Notes: generated from the letters alone by a model not told the origin. A stretch of 64,000 bases of DNA from Curvibacter cyanobacteriorum (GCF_028649475.1 NZ_JAQSIP010000004.1:62001-126000); one strand, 5' to 3'. Counted from the first letter of the stretch, positions 16,064 to 24,762 are shown. Numbers and translations are program-made.

Positions 16064-16669
16064 ATGAGCACCTGCACCGCTTTCCCCCCCATCCACCGCG
16101 TGGTCACGGGTCACAATGACCGCGGCCAAGCCGTCATCAGCAGCAACGGCCCCTTGCCCACGGTGGTGGCCATCGAAGCCATCCCGGGCACGGTGTTCCA
16201 TGAGGTCTGGAGCACCGACAGCACGCCGGTGCGCGTGGACAACGGCGCCGACCCCACCGTGGGCCCGCTGCGCCTGCCGCCGCCGTCGCAGGGCACGCGC
16301 ATCCGCTTTGTGGACATCCCGCCCGACACGGCCGAGTATCTGGCGCACGGTGCCGGCCGCATGAAGGACGCCTTCACCCAGATCGGCGACGCCAGCGCGT
16401 CCACCGTGGCCGCCGATTCGCCCCACCCGCTGATGCACCGCACCGAGTCGGTGGACTACGGCGTGGTCATCGAGGGTGAGATGACCCTGGTGCTTGATGA
16501 CTCTGAAGTGGTGCTGAGGCCTGGCAGCGTGGTGGTGCAGCGCGGCACCAACCACGCCTGGGCCAACCGCTCGGGTCGGCTGTGCCGCATGTTGTTTGTG
16601 CTGGTCGATGGCCGTTATGACCCGGTGATCGCACAGCAACTCGGGGCGCCCGGCCACCCGGGCGCCTGA
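16064..16669 (+). CDS. Cupin-domain protein
   Basis: 201 residues. A single conserved beta-barrel cupin occupies roughly 125-185: the first motif region is S-V-D-Y-G-V-V-I-E-G-E-M-T-L-V-L, and the second is L-R-P-G-S-V-V-V-Q-R-G-T-N-H-A-W. The N-terminal half is a variable strand-rich region. Cupins of this size are often small dioxygenases, isomerases or decarboxylases with one metal, but only the second-motif histidine is obvious, so enzymatic activity is uncertain. It is the last gene of the plus-strand run. Confidence 0.75.
   Translation: MSTCTAFPPIHRVVTGHNDRGQAVISSNGPLPTVVAIEAIPGTVFHEVWSTDSTPVRVDNGADPTVGPLRLPPPSQGTRIRFVDIPPDTAEYLAHGAGRMKDAFTQIGDASASTVAADSPHPLMHRTESVDYGVVIEGEMTLVLDDSEVVLRPGSVVVQRGTNHAWANRSGRLCRMLFVLVDGRYDPVIAQQLGAPGHPGA
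16645..16666. terminator. Hairpin at the convergent gene ends
   Basis: A perfect 9-bp inverted repeat (GGCGCCCGG / CCGGGCGCC) with a 4-base loop. It overlaps the last codons of the cupin gene and faces the 3' end of the convergent solute-binding protein gene. No T-run is present. Position suggests termination or mRNA 3'-end protection. Confidence 0.4.
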
Positions 16670-16703
16670 GCCGGCTCCCCCGGGCGGTGGGGCGGTCAGG
16701 GCG

Positions 16704-17687
16704 TCACTCGGGCTCGATGCCGGCCGCCTTGATGATGCGGGCCCACTTCAGCGATTCGGCGGCCTGGAACTTGCGCAGCTCGTCGGGGCTGTTCAGGTAG
16801 ACCTCGGTGCCGGTGGGCTGGTAGAAGGCCGTGCTGGCGCTGCCGCGCGCCGCCTTGTGCAGCAGCTCGTTGAGCTTGGCGACCACCGGGGCCGGGGTGC
16901 CGGCCGGGGCGTAGGCCGCGAACCAGTAGGTGGCTTCGTAGCCCTTGACGCCGGCTTCTTCGATGGTCGGCACGTCGGGGGCCAGCGGGCTGCGCTGGCG
17001 TGGCGTCACGCCCAGGGCGCGCAGCTTGCCGCCCTTGACCTGGGGCAGGCCGGTGGCCATGTCGGTGAACATCAGGTCGAGCTGGCCGCCGATCAGGTCG
17101 GTCACCGCGGGCGGGTTGCTGCGGTAGGGGATGGCCACGATGAAGGTGCCCGTCAACTGCTTGAACATCTCCCCGGCGATGCGGCTTGACGAGCTGCCCG
17201 CGCCAAACGAGTACTTGCCCGGGTTGGCCTTGGCGGCCTTGACGAAGTCGCCCACGCTGTGGAACGGCGACTGCGCGCCCACCACCATCAGCTGGCCGCC
17301 GCGGCCCAGCGCGGTGATCGGCTCAAAGTCCTTGATCGGGTCGTAGGGCAGTTTCTTGTAGAGGTGCTCGTTGGCGGCGTGCGTGGTGTTGGTGGCGATC
17401 AGCACGGTGTAGCCGTCGGGCTTGGCCTTGGCCACGGCCTGGGCGCCAATGAAGGCGTTGGCGCCGGGCTTGTTGTCCACCACCACGCTGTACTTGCCGT
17501 CGCTGCCGATGGCGTTGGCCAGCGCGCGGGCCAGTTGGTCGGTGGCGCTGCCGGCGGTGAAGGGCACCACGAAGGTGATGGGCTTCTCTGGGTAGCCTTG
17601 GGCCAAGGCGTTGCCGCCCCAGGCGGCGAGGCCGGCCACCAAGGTGGTTTGCAGCAGCAGGTGGCGGCGGTTCGGGGTGAAGTTCAT
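16704..17687 (-). CDS. Bug/TctC-type tripartite tricarboxylate solute-binding protein
   Basis: 327 residues with a signal peptide (RRHLLLQTTLVAGLAAWGGNALA) and the Bug hallmark mature start Q-G-Y-P-E-K-P-I-T-F-V-V-P-F-T-A-G-S. Further conserved elements are N-K-P-G-A-N and F-G-A-G-S-S-S. Bug proteins are periplasmic receptors for carboxylates and are hugely expanded in Burkholderiales; most are orphans without TctAB, as here. It is the last gene of a minus-strand group with the AtuA-like proteins and may capture a related acid. Ligand unknown. Confidence 0.9.
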   Translation of the reverse strand: MNFTPNRRHLLLQTTLVAGLAAWGGNALAQGYPEKPITFVVPFTAGSATDQLARALANAIGSDGKYSVVVDNKPGANAFIGAQAVAKAKPDGYTVLIATNTTHAANEHLYKKLPYDPIKDFEPITALGRGGQLMVVGAQSPFHSVGDFVKAAKANPGKYSFGAGSSSSRIAGEMFKQLTGTFIVAIPYRSNPPAVTDLIGGQLDLMFTDMATGLPQVKGGKLRALGVTPRQRSPLAPDVPTIEEAGVKGYEATYWFAAYAPAGTPAPVVAKLNELLHKAARGSASTAFYQPTGTEVYLNSPDELRKFQAAESLKWARIIKAAGIEPE

Positions 17688-17713
17688 GGGGTCTCCTTGG
17701 TGTTGTGAGGGGC

Positions 17714-18100
17714 TCAGGCGTCGGGCGCGGTGGGGCGGTGGATGGGCAGGCTCAGCAGCAGGCCGGACAGGCTTTTGCCATGGCCGTCGAGGTTGAGCGC
17801 ATCATTCACACCGCCTTCGAGCACGTCTTCGAGCACGAAATTCATCGCCTGCAGCTGGGGCAGCAGGTAACGCGTGACCCGGCTCGGGCGCCGGTGGGCG
17901 AACAGTTCGGCCACGCGCGCCTCGGTCACTTGTTCCAGCAGCAGCGGCCAGGATTGGGGCTCGTAAGCGATCACGCTGATGTTGGAGTGGTTGCCCTTGT
18001 CACCGGTGCGGCCATGGGCCAGGTAGCTCAGAGGCACGGTGTCGGGCAGCGCGTTGGGCAGGGTCTCGGGTCGGGGCGATTTTGTCACAGCAGGCTCCAT
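17714..18100 (-). CDS. AtuA-like ferredoxin-fold domain protein
   Basis: 128 residues. The core L-A-H-G-R-T-G-D-K-G-N-H-S-N-I-S-V-I-A matches the small domain found at the C-terminus of AtuA-type proteins of acyclic terpene utilisation. Here it is a separate polypeptide whose start lies 16 bp inside the upstream DUF1446 gene, so the two are translationally coupled and probably form one complex. Function of the domain is not established. Confidence 0.78.
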   Translation of the reverse strand: MEPAVTKSPRPETLPNALPDTVPLSYLAHGRTGDKGNHSNISVIAYEPQSWPLLLEQVTEARVAELFAHRRPSRVTRYLLPQLQAMNFVLEDVLEGGVNDALNLDGHGKSLSGLLLSLPIHRPTAPDA

Positions 18101-19470
18101 CGTTCTTGGATCCAGGCGCGCGGCACGTACCAGGATTCGCTGGCCAGGCGGGGGGTGATGGCCGTGCGCACGCCCGCGCCGCCGGCGGGACCGCAGGTGT
18201 AGAGCGCGAGCACTTCACGCGTCAGTTGCTCGGCGTCCTCGCGTTGCGGGCTGCGCGCGGCCACGCGCAGGCGCACGTCGGTCAGCGCCAGCGGGTCGGT
18301 CGCGGCCTCGGCGCCTTGCGCGCGGGCCCAGTCGCTGGCGTCGTCGTTGAACAGGCTGGCCACGCCAATCAGGTCGCAGCGCAGCGGGGCCAGCGCCGGG
18401 GCCTGTTCGGCCAGGCGGGTGCGCACCACCTCGGCCGCCAGCCGGGCGCGGGCCACGGCGTTGGGGCCCGCGTAGGAGATCTCGCCCTCGGCCAGCCAGC
18501 CCCCTTCAAAGCAGGCGGTGGTCTTGAGCGTGGCCGGGCGCGGGTGGCCGCGCACCCCGCTGACCTGCACCTGGTTGGGGCCGATGGCCTGCACCTGCAC
18601 CGCGCTGATGTCGGCCACCACGTCGGGGGTCAGGTAGGCGGCGGGGTCGTGGATCTCGTACAGCAGTTGCTCCTTGACGGTGCGCTCGTCGACGCAGCCC
18701 CCGGTGTGGTCGGCCTTGCCCACCGTGAAGCGGCCATCGGCGGCCATGCTCAGCACCGGGAAGCCCACATGGGCCAGGTCGGGCACGTCCTTCAGGCCCG
18801 GGTCGGCAAAGTAGCCGCCACAGACCTGGGCGCCGCACTCGAGCAGGTGGCCCGCGATGGTGCCTGCGGCGAGCCGGTCCCAGTCGTCCTCGGCCCAACC
18901 AAAGTGGGCCAGCATCGGGCCCAGGGCCAGGGCCGGGTCGGCCACGCGGCCGGTGACCACGATCTGCGCGCCGGCACGCAGGCAGGCCGCGATGCCCTGC
19001 GCGCCCAGGTAGGCGTTGGCGCTGACCGGGGCGCCTGGGTGCGGGCCGCGCACCTGGGCCAGTTGTTCGGGCGTCAGTTGGGCCAGCACATCGTCGCCTT
19101 CGACCACGCCAATGCGCAGCGGCGGCAGGCCCAGCGTTTGGGCCAAGGCCTGCAGGCAGGCCGCCGCGCCATGCGGGTGAGCAGCGCCGAAATTGCCCAC
19201 GATGGGGATGCCGTGCGCGATGCAGTCGGCCAGCACCGGGCGGATGAAGCGCGCCAGCGTCGGCTCATAGCCGGCCTGCGGGTTCTGGCGCCGCTGCAAC
19301 TGGGCCAGCGCCAGGGTGCGTTCGGCCAGGGTCTCGAACATCAGCACCGCGGGGCCACCGCGCGCGATCAGGGTGCGCACCACGGGGACGGCAGCGTCCC
19401 AGCGGTCGCCTGAGAAACCGGCACCGCAGCCAATCAGCAGCGGCACCTGGGAGGGGGAGGTGGACAACAT
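18085..19470 (-). CDS. AtuA-like acyclic terpene utilisation family protein (DUF1446)
   Basis: 461 residues. The N-terminus L-L-I-G-C-G-A-G-F-S-G-D-R and later G-N-F-G-A-A-H-P-H, D-P-A-L-A-L-G-P-M and T-G-G-C-V-D-E-R-T-V-K-E-Q-L-L-Y-E-I are the DUF1446/AtuA signature blocks. AtuA belongs to the citronellol/geraniol (Atu) pathway in Pseudomonas, though many homologues act near other acyl-CoA pathways and the reaction is unknown. It forms a likely three-gene unit with the small AtuA-like protein and the Bug protein, and is divergent from a LysR gene. The carboxylase subunits typical of atu operons are absent here. Confidence 0.83.
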   Translation of the reverse strand: MLSTSPSQVPLLIGCGAGFSGDRWDAAVPVVRTLIARGGPAVLMFETLAERTLALAQLQRRQNPQAGYEPTLARFIRPVLADCIAHGIPIVGNFGAAHPHGAAACLQALAQTLGLPPLRIGVVEGDDVLAQLTPEQLAQVRGPHPGAPVSANAYLGAQGIAACLRAGAQIVVTGRVADPALALGPMLAHFGWAEDDWDRLAAGTIAGHLLECGAQVCGGYFADPGLKDVPDLAHVGFPVLSMAADGRFTVGKADHTGGCVDERTVKEQLLYEIHDPAAYLTPDVVADISAVQVQAIGPNQVQVSGVRGHPRPATLKTTACFEGGWLAEGEISYAGPNAVARARLAAEVVRTRLAEQAPALAPLRCDLIGVASLFNDDASDWARAQGAEAATDPLALTDVRLRVAARSPQREDAEQLTREVLALYTCGPAGGAGVRTAITPRLASESWYVPRAWIQERWSLL

Positions 19471-19530
19471 GGGCGCAGTGTGGCCGCCCAGTGGACATTT
19501 GTAAAATGGATTGATTGAATGGATTGATCC
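19471..19530. promoter_or_regulatory. Divergent LysR / AtuA-like operon control region
   Basis: A 60-bp divergent spacer, AT-rich compared with its surroundings. It contains a direct repeat TGGATTGAT at 19507-19515 and 19520-19528 (13-bp period) and a TAAAAT at 19502-19507 that could serve as a -10 for the plus-strand gene. A LysR protein probably binds here. The match to a T-N11-A box is not strict. Confidence 0.42.
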
Positions 19531-20463
19531 ATGAATTCACTGAATCCAATCCGCTGGTCCTCGTCCGATCTGGAGGCTTTTGCGGCCCTGGTGCAGACCC
19601 GCCACTTCACGCGGGCGGCCGAGCGCTGTCACCTGTCGCAGAGCGCGTTCAGCCAGAAGATCCGGCGCCTCGAGACCGCGGTCGGTGCGCGCCTGTTCGA
19701 GCGCTCGACCCGCCAGGTCAGCCTGACGCCCGAGGGTGAACTGCTGGCGCAGGAGGTGTTGCGCCTGGAGCAGGAGCTGCAGCAGGCGTTGGGGCGTTTG
19801 CAGGCCCTGGCCGGCTTGCAGGCCGGGCGGGTGGCGGTGGCGGCGCTGCCCTCGCTGGCCGCGGTCTGGTTGCCCGAGCTGGTGGCGCAGTGGCGCCAGC
19901 AGCACCCCCAGGTGCAGTTGACGGTGCACGACACCCTGGCCCAGGGGGCGACCAACCTGCTGCGCGAGGGGCGGGTGGACTTTGCCTTGACCGCCGGGGG
20001 CGACCTGCGCGAGTTCGACACCGAGTTGCTGTTGACCGAACCCTACTGGCTGGTCTGCCCGGCCCGGCACCGCCTGGCCGCGCGCGGGGCGGCGGGGGCC
20101 CGTTGGGATGATCTGGCGGGCGAGGAGCTGATCCACCTGGCGCGCAGCAGCAGCGTGCGCCAGCAGATTGAGCGCCTGAACCTGCGCCCGAGCTGGCGCA
20201 CCAGTGCGCTTGAAGTCGAGCACCTGGCCACGCTGGCCGGCCTGGTGCGCGCCGGTTTGGGCCTGACCCTGGTGCCTGCCTTGACGCTGTTTCACTTTGC
20301 GGGCCCCGGCCTGGCGGTGCTGCCCTTCCTGGAGCCGGCCTTGTCGCGCCCCGTGGTGCTGGCACGCCGCAAGGGCCAGGCCCTGTCGGTGGCGGCCCAG
20401 GCCTGGCGTGAACTGCTGCACCAACGGGTGGCCGCCGAGCGCATGGGGCTGCCGCCCAAGTGA
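19531..20463 (+). CDS. LysR-family transcriptional regulator
   Basis: 310 residues. The HTH is read as L-E-A-F-A-A-L-V-Q-T-R-H-F-T-R-A-A-E-R, then L-S-Q-S-A-F-S-Q-K-I-R-R-L-E; the effector domain starts near A-G-R-V-A-V-A-A-L-P-S. Standard LysR length and order. It is transcribed away from the AtuA-like/Bug operon, so it probably regulates those genes and itself. Confidence 0.88.
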   Translation: MNSLNPIRWSSSDLEAFAALVQTRHFTRAAERCHLSQSAFSQKIRRLETAVGARLFERSTRQVSLTPEGELLAQEVLRLEQELQQALGRLQALAGLQAGRVAVAALPSLAAVWLPELVAQWRQQHPQVQLTVHDTLAQGATNLLREGRVDFALTAGGDLREFDTELLLTEPYWLVCPARHRLAARGAAGARWDDLAGEELIHLARSSSVRQQIERLNLRPSWRTSALEVEHLATLAGLVRAGLGLTLVPALTLFHFAGPGLAVLPFLEPALSRPVVLARRKGQALSVAAQAWRELLHQRVAAERMGLPPK

Positions 20464-20570
20464 CACGCGGAGGCTGGGCCTGAGGGTTGTTGGGGATGGG
20501 CGCGGGGGCTCCGGGCCCTGCATGATGGCACCGTACTTGCATCGTGTTGCGCTTCAACAGGAACCTGCCC

Positions 20571-21341
20571 ATGTCTCTTTTTTCCCGCTCTTTCGTGGCG
20601 ACCGCACTGCTCGCTTTGTCCTGCTCTGCGGCCCAGGCGGCCAGCCTCGACGAGGTGCAGAAGGCCGGTGTGCTCAAGGTGTGCACCCCGGGCGACTACA
20701 AGCCCTTCAGCTTCGCCTTGCCCGATGGGAGTTTTGAAGGCCTCGACGTGGACCTGGTCGCTTCGCTGGCCGCCTCCTTGGGGGTCAAGCCGCAGTTTGT
20801 CAAAACCAGTTGGGCCAAGCTCATGGACGACTTCACCGGGGGCGCCTGCGACATCGCGGTGGGGGGCATCTCGGTGACCCTGGAGCGCCAGAAGCGAGCT
20901 TGGTTCAGCGTGCCCTACATGGTCAACGGCAAGACGCCCCTGGTGCGTTGTGCCGACGTGTCGCGCTACCAGACCGTGGCCGCCATTGACCAGGCGGGTG
21001 TCAAGGTGGTGGCCAACCCCGGGGGCAGCAACGAGCGTTTCGCCCGGGCCAATTTCAAGACCGCGCAGCTGACCATCCACACCGACAACATCACCATCTT
21101 CAATGAGGTGCTGAGTGGCCGTGCCGATGTGTTCGTCACCGAGTCGGCCGAGACCCTGGTGCAGCAAAAGCTCAACCCGGGCCTGTGTGCCGTGAACCCC
21201 GACAAGCCTCTGCAGTACGGCGAAATGGCCTACCTGTTGCCGCGCGGCGACACGCTGACCAAGGCCTACGTGGACCAGTGGCTGCACCTGATCCGGGCCC
21301 AGGGCGACTACCAACGCATCACGGCCAAGTGGCTCAACTGA
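20571..21341 (+). CDS. pheC: Periplasmic cyclohexadienyl dehydratase-like protein (PheC family)
   Basis: 256 residues with a signal peptide (SFVATALLALSCSAAQA). The chain resembles PheC closely: V-C-T-P-G-D-Y-K-P-F-S-F, then G-G-I-S-V-T-L-E-R-Q-K-R-A, then N-P-G-G-S-N-E-R-F-A-R-A-N, then V-D-Q-W-L-H-L near the C-terminus. PheC is a solute-binding-protein fold turned enzyme that dehydrates arogenate or decarboxylates/dehydrates prephenate to Phe or phenylpyruvate in the periplasm. No amino-acid ABC permease lies nearby, which supports an enzyme rather than a transport receptor. I start at MSLFSRSF; an upstream in-frame ATG adds nine residues. Confidence 0.75.
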   Translation: MSLFSRSFVATALLALSCSAAQAASLDEVQKAGVLKVCTPGDYKPFSFALPDGSFEGLDVDLVASLAASLGVKPQFVKTSWAKLMDDFTGGACDIAVGGISVTLERQKRAWFSVPYMVNGKTPLVRCADVSRYQTVAAIDQAGVKVVANPGGSNERFARANFKTAQLTIHTDNITIFNEVLSGRADVFVTESAETLVQQKLNPGLCAVNPDKPLQYGEMAYLLPRGDTLTKAYVDQWLHLIRAQGDYQRITAKWLN

Positions 21342-21527
21342 GCCTGCTGGGTCTGGCCCCCGCGGCGCCCGAGTCCGGGGGACCGGGCCAGGGCGCTGCA
21401 GCGGGCTAGCCAGGGCCCTGTTTGATGGCTGTCGCATGGGTGACAATCTGCGGAGGTTGAGGGAAATGTATCCACATGTAAACAAGTTCGACGCATACTG
21501 TCTCACCGCGCTGACCCCTTCTTTTTT

Positions 21528-22328
21528 GTGCTGAACTGTGACTTGATTCGCCGTTGGACCGGCGGCCTGCGGGCCTGGCCTGGTCGCCTCATGGGCCTGC
21601 TGTTGTCGTGCTCGCTGGGCACTGTGGCCGCCGGGCCCACAGGGTCGCCTGGCGCCAGCGAGGTGGTGCGCATGGGCATCCTGGGCAACTCGCCGCCCAT
21701 GTCCTTTCGCAATGCCGAGGGCGAGTACAGCGGCTACAGCATCGACATGGCCCGCGCCGTCTGCCGCGAGCTGAACTGGCACTGCCAGTGGGTGCCCACG
21801 ACGATCAGCGCGGTCATGGACGAACTCAAACAAGGCCAGGTGGATGTGGCAGCGATGAGCCTGCTGTCCACCCCCGAGCGGCGCGCCCAGATCCTTTTGG
21901 CGCGCCCCTACTACACCTCGATTTCGGCCTGGGTGGCCCGCCATGGTGTGGCCCTGGATGCGCCGGGCACGCGGGTGGCGGTGGTGCAGGGGTCGGCCCA
22001 GGCGCGCTTTGCGCAGACCCGGTCGTGGAAAGCGGTGGAAGTCGGCACCCACGCCGAGCTGGCGCAGGCCCTGGCCCAGGGCCGCGCCGATGGCCTGCTG
22101 GCACCCATGATGTCGGTGGTGGGCTTGATGGCCCAGCCGCCCTTGCAAGGCCTGGGGCTCAATGTGCAACCCCGCCGCGAGCCCGAACTGACCGGGGCCG
22201 CGTCGTTTGGCATCAGCCCCTTGCGGCCCGAACTCAAACCCTTGATCGACGGGGCGCTGGAGCGCCTGGAGCGCAACGGGGTCTACGACAAGATCAACTC
22301 GCGCTACCTGCCGTTCAAGGTGAACTGA
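21528..22328 (+). CDS. Periplasmic solute-binding protein (family 3 type)
   Basis: 266 residues starting at GTG, with an alternative ATG at 21591 just before the hydrophobic signal core (LMGLLLSCSLGTVAAG). The mature domain shows M-S-F-R-N-A-E-G-E-Y-S-G-Y-S-I-D-M-A-R-A-V, the family 3 amino-acid-receptor pattern, and ends with the usual N-G-V-Y-D-K-I-N-S-R-Y-L. No permease or ATPase is linked. Instead the gene ends 1 bp before a membrane diguanylate cyclase, suggesting it senses a ligand for that enzyme rather than feeding a transporter. Confidence 0.8.
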   Translation: MLNCDLIRRWTGGLRAWPGRLMGLLLSCSLGTVAAGPTGSPGASEVVRMGILGNSPPMSFRNAEGEYSGYSIDMARAVCRELNWHCQWVPTTISAVMDELKQGQVDVAAMSLLSTPERRAQILLARPYYTSISAWVARHGVALDAPGTRVAVVQGSAQARFAQTRSWKAVEVGTHAELAQALAQGRADGLLAPMMSVVGLMAQPPLQGLGLNVQPRREPELTGAASFGISPLRPELKPLIDGALERLERNGVYDKINSRYLPFKVN

Positions 22329-22329
22329 G

Positions 22330-23625
22330 ATGTCGCGGCCTCGGCGCAACACCCGCTCCATCTGGTTTTTTTCGCTGGCGGCCGCGCTGTTTGTGCTGCT
22401 GTACTTGGGCACCTCTTGGTTGATTGACCACCAGCAGCAGCAGGTGCTGGCCGCCACCCAGCGCATGCAAGAGCGCACCGTGCCCGAGATCGTGCGCCTG
22501 CAGCGCCTGGGCCGCAACCTGGAGCAGATGCGGCACGCCGGTGAGCAGGTGCTGGCCCTGGCCCCGGCGTCGCAGCGGCAAAGCACCTTGCTGCTGCTCA
22601 ACCTGGTCAGCCACCACCCCAGCCTGCAGGCGCACCCGCAGGCGGCGCCGCTGGCCGAGCAGGTGTTCCATTTCCTGACCGAAGCCGACGCCGCCCTGAG
22701 CCGCGACCCGTCCAGCGTGGCCGATTGGCGTCAGCGCTGGCAGCCACTGGCGCGTCAGCTCAGTCAACTGGCCGACGAGGTCATGACCCAGGCGGCCCAT
22801 TTGATGAGCGAGGACCTCGACCGCCTCTCCAAGGTGGTGAGCCGCGCGCGGCTGCAGTTGTTGCTGTCGATGCTCCTGGTCGGCGGCTTCAGCCTGGCGT
22901 TGTTGGCCAGCCTGCACCGCCAAATCTTGCAGCCGCTGCGGCAGATCCATCAGGTGTTGCTGGCGCTGAACCAGCATGGCCGGGTGCCCGAGCTGCCGCA
23001 ATCCCGGGTCATGGAAGTGCGCTCGGTGGAGTCGGCGATCACCGCTTTGCAGCAGGCCATGCGGGAGAACGAATCGGTGCGCCAGCAATTGGAGTTTCAG
23101 GCCCACCATGATGCCTTGACCGAGTTGCCGAACCGCCGCTTCTTCATGGACCAGGCGCAGCGCCTGACCCAGTCCTTGCAGGCCTCGGGCGGTGTCGCCG
23201 TGGTGGGCATGGCGGATCTGGATTTCTTCAAGCGCGTCAATGACGAGCACAGCCACGCGGCGGGTGACGATGTGCTGCGCCAGTGTGCCCACATCCTGCG
23301 CGCCGCCTTGCGCGCCGACGACCTGGTGTGCCGCTATGGCGGTGAGGAGTTTGCGTTCTTGCTGCCCCACGCCAGCCCCGAGCTGGGCCACGCGCTGGCC
23401 GAGCGCCTGCGGCACAACCTGGCCGCGCATGTGTTTTCACTCGGCGGCGGTGCGGTGCTGCCGCCCATGACCGTCAGCGTGGGGCTGGCCCCGTTGGGCC
23501 CCGATGGGTTGGAGAAGGCCTTGGCCGAGGCCGATCAGGCGCTTTACCAGGCCAAAAAGGGCGGCCGCAACCAGGTGGTGCTGCACCCGGCACCGGCCTC
23601 CGCCGTGGCGACCGCTGCGGCTTGA
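22330..23625 (+). CDS. Membrane diguanylate cyclase (GGDEF domain)
   Basis: 431 residues. TM1 is at about 11-29, a helical periplasmic sensor at 30-175, TM2 near 178-198, a linker, then a GGDEF domain from about 262. The active-site loop is G-G-E-E-F at 337-341, preceded by [12 protein letters not shown], and [13 protein letters not shown] marks the domain start. All residues needed to make c-di-GMP are present. No RxxD inhibitory site is evident. It sits 1 bp after the solute-binding protein gene and likely receives its signal through the periplasmic domain. Confidence 0.9.
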   Translation: MSRPRRNTRSIWFFSLAAALFVLLYLGTSWLIDHQQQQVLAATQRMQERTVPEIVRLQRLGRNLEQMRHAGEQVLALAPASQRQSTLLLLNLVSHHPSLQAHPQAAPLAEQVFHFLTEADAALSRDPSSVADWRQRWQPLARQLSQLADEVMTQAAHLMSEDLDRLSKVVSRARLQLLLSMLLVGGFSLALLASLHRQILQPLRQIHQVLLALNQHGRVPELPQSRVMEVRSVESAITALQQAMRENESVRQQLEFQAHHDALTELPNRRFFMDQAQRLTQSLQASGGVAVVGMADLDFFKRVNDEHSHAAGDDVLRQCAHILRAALRADDLVCRYGGEEFAFLLPHASPELGHALAERLRHNLAAHVFSLGGGAVLPPMTVSVGLAPLGPDGLEKALAEADQALYQAKKGGRNQVVLHPAPASAVATAAA

Positions 23626-23655
23626 GCACCCAGGCCAGCACGCGCCCCAAGCCAA

Positions 23656-23686
23656 ACAGCCCACGGGCCAGGGGCCGGTGGGCTGT
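23656..23686. terminator. Bidirectional terminator-like hairpin
   Basis: A 9-bp outer stem ACAGCCCAC / GTGGGCTGT with a GC-rich inner arm, placed between the convergent diguanylate cyclase and ohr genes. On the minus strand the stem is followed by a short T-rich stretch (TTTGG), so it fits best as the end of the ohrR-ohr transcript. Confidence 0.5.
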
Positions 23687-23753
23687 GGTCACGCTGGGGG
23701 CGCGCCACCGCCGTAGGCGGGCTGGGCCCGCCGACGGGGAGTGCGCAGGTCGC

Positions 23754-24182
23754 TCAGGCCAGGGTCAGGGTGACTTCGATGTTGCCGCGGGTGGCGTTCG
23801 AGTAGGGGCACACGCCGTGGGCCTTGTTCACCAGGTCCTGGGCCACAGCGCGGTCCATGCCGGGCAGGCTGATGGTCAGGTGGGCTTCGATGCCAAAGCC
23901 GGCCGGGATGGCGCCAATGCCCACCTTGGCTTGGATCGAGGCGTCAGCCGGCACGGCGATCTTGGCGGCACCGGCGACGTGCTTGAGCGCGCCCATGAAG
24001 CAAGCCGAGTAGCCGGCAGCGAACAGCTGCTCCGGGTTGGTGGCGCCACCGGCACCGCCCAGTTCCTTCGGCGGGGCCAGCTTGACGTCCAGCAGGCCAT
24101 CGGCACTGATGGCGCGGCCATCGCGGCCACCGGTGGAGGTGACGTCAGCGGTGTACAGAACTTTTTCGATCTTGGTGGTCAT
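23754..24182 (-). CDS. ohr: Organic hydroperoxide resistance protein Ohr (OsmC family)
   Basis: 142 residues. The two peroxidatic/resolving cysteines are Cys61 in [10 protein letters not shown] and Cys125 in [23 protein letters not shown] is the Ohr family block. It reduces organic hydroperoxides to alcohols in the cytoplasm using lipoylated partners. Start set at [10 protein letters not shown]; longer frames run into ohrR. It is downstream of ohrR on the same strand (56-bp gap), as in typical ohrR-ohr units. Confidence 0.95.
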   Translation of the reverse strand: MTTKIEKVLYTADVTSTGGRDGRAISADGLLDVKLAPPKELGGAGGATNPEQLFAAGYSACFMGALKHVAGAAKIAVPADASIQAKVGIGAIPAGFGIEAHLTISLPGMDRAVAQDLVNKAHGVCPYSNATRGNIEVTLTLA

Positions 24183-24238
24183 GGTGCTTCCTTCAGGTTG
24201 ATGCCCGCATGGCGGGACAGGGGGGTACAGGGTGAATG

Positions 24239-24718
24239 TCAGGCCGACGCCAGTCGGTGTCGCAAGGCCTGCAATTGGTGGGTCAGGCTTTGCAGTTCGG
24301 GCAGGCTGCACTGGCTGGCCGCCAGCACGCAGGGGGGGATGGCCTCGGCGCGTTGGCGCAGGGCGCGGCCCTGGGCGCTGAGCGTCAGGCGCACCCGGCG
24401 TTCGTCGTGGGCGTCGCGCAGGCGGCTCAGCAGGCCGGCGCCCTCGAGGCGCTTGAGCAGCGGGGTCAGCGTGCCGGAGTCCAGGAACAGGCGCTCGCCC
24501 AGCTCGGACACCGTCAGGCCGTCGCGCTCCCACAGCACCAGCATCACCAGGTACTGCGGGTAGGTCAGCCCGATCTCGTCGAGCAGGGGCTTGTAGAGCT
24601 TGGTCATGGCCAGTGAGGCCGAGTACAGCGCAAAGCACACCTGGTTGTCCAGCTGCAGCATGGCGGGGCTGGGACCATCCATCGGCTGGGCTGAGGTGGG
24701 GGTGGGCTGCGTTGTCAT
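24239..24718 (-). CDS. ohrR: Organic hydroperoxide-sensing MarR regulator OhrR
   Basis: 159 residues. The redox cysteine is Cys28 in [13 protein letters not shown], followed by [12 protein letters not shown], the OhrR hallmark. The winged HTH contains [12 protein letters not shown], then R-D-E-R-R-V-R-like wing residues. Further cysteines at 130 and 137 make a 2-Cys mechanism, as in Xanthomonas OhrR, possible. The protein represses ohr until oxidised by organic hydroperoxide. A fitting operator lies directly upstream. Confidence 0.94.
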   Translation of the reverse strand: MTTQPTPTSAQPMDGPSPAMLQLDNQVCFALYSASLAMTKLYKPLLDEIGLTYPQYLVMLVLWERDGLTVSELGERLFLDSGTLTPLLKRLEGAGLLSRLRDAHDERRVRLTLSAQGRALRQRAEAIPPCVLAASQCSLPELQSLTHQLQALRHRLASA

Positions 24719-24736
24719 GGGGTGAATTGTGGCGAT

Positions 24737-24762
24737 CAATTTAATTGTGTGCAATTTAATTG
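24737..24762. promoter_or_regulatory. Putative OhrR operator
   Basis: Two copies of CAATTTAATTG (24737-24747 and 24752-24762), each nearly palindromic, lie 15 bp apart just upstream of the ohrR start. OhrR boxes are AT-rich dyads of CAATT/AATTG half sites, so these fit well and contrast sharply with the GC-rich surroundings. They would let OhrR control an ohrR-ohr transcript and itself. Confidence 0.72.
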
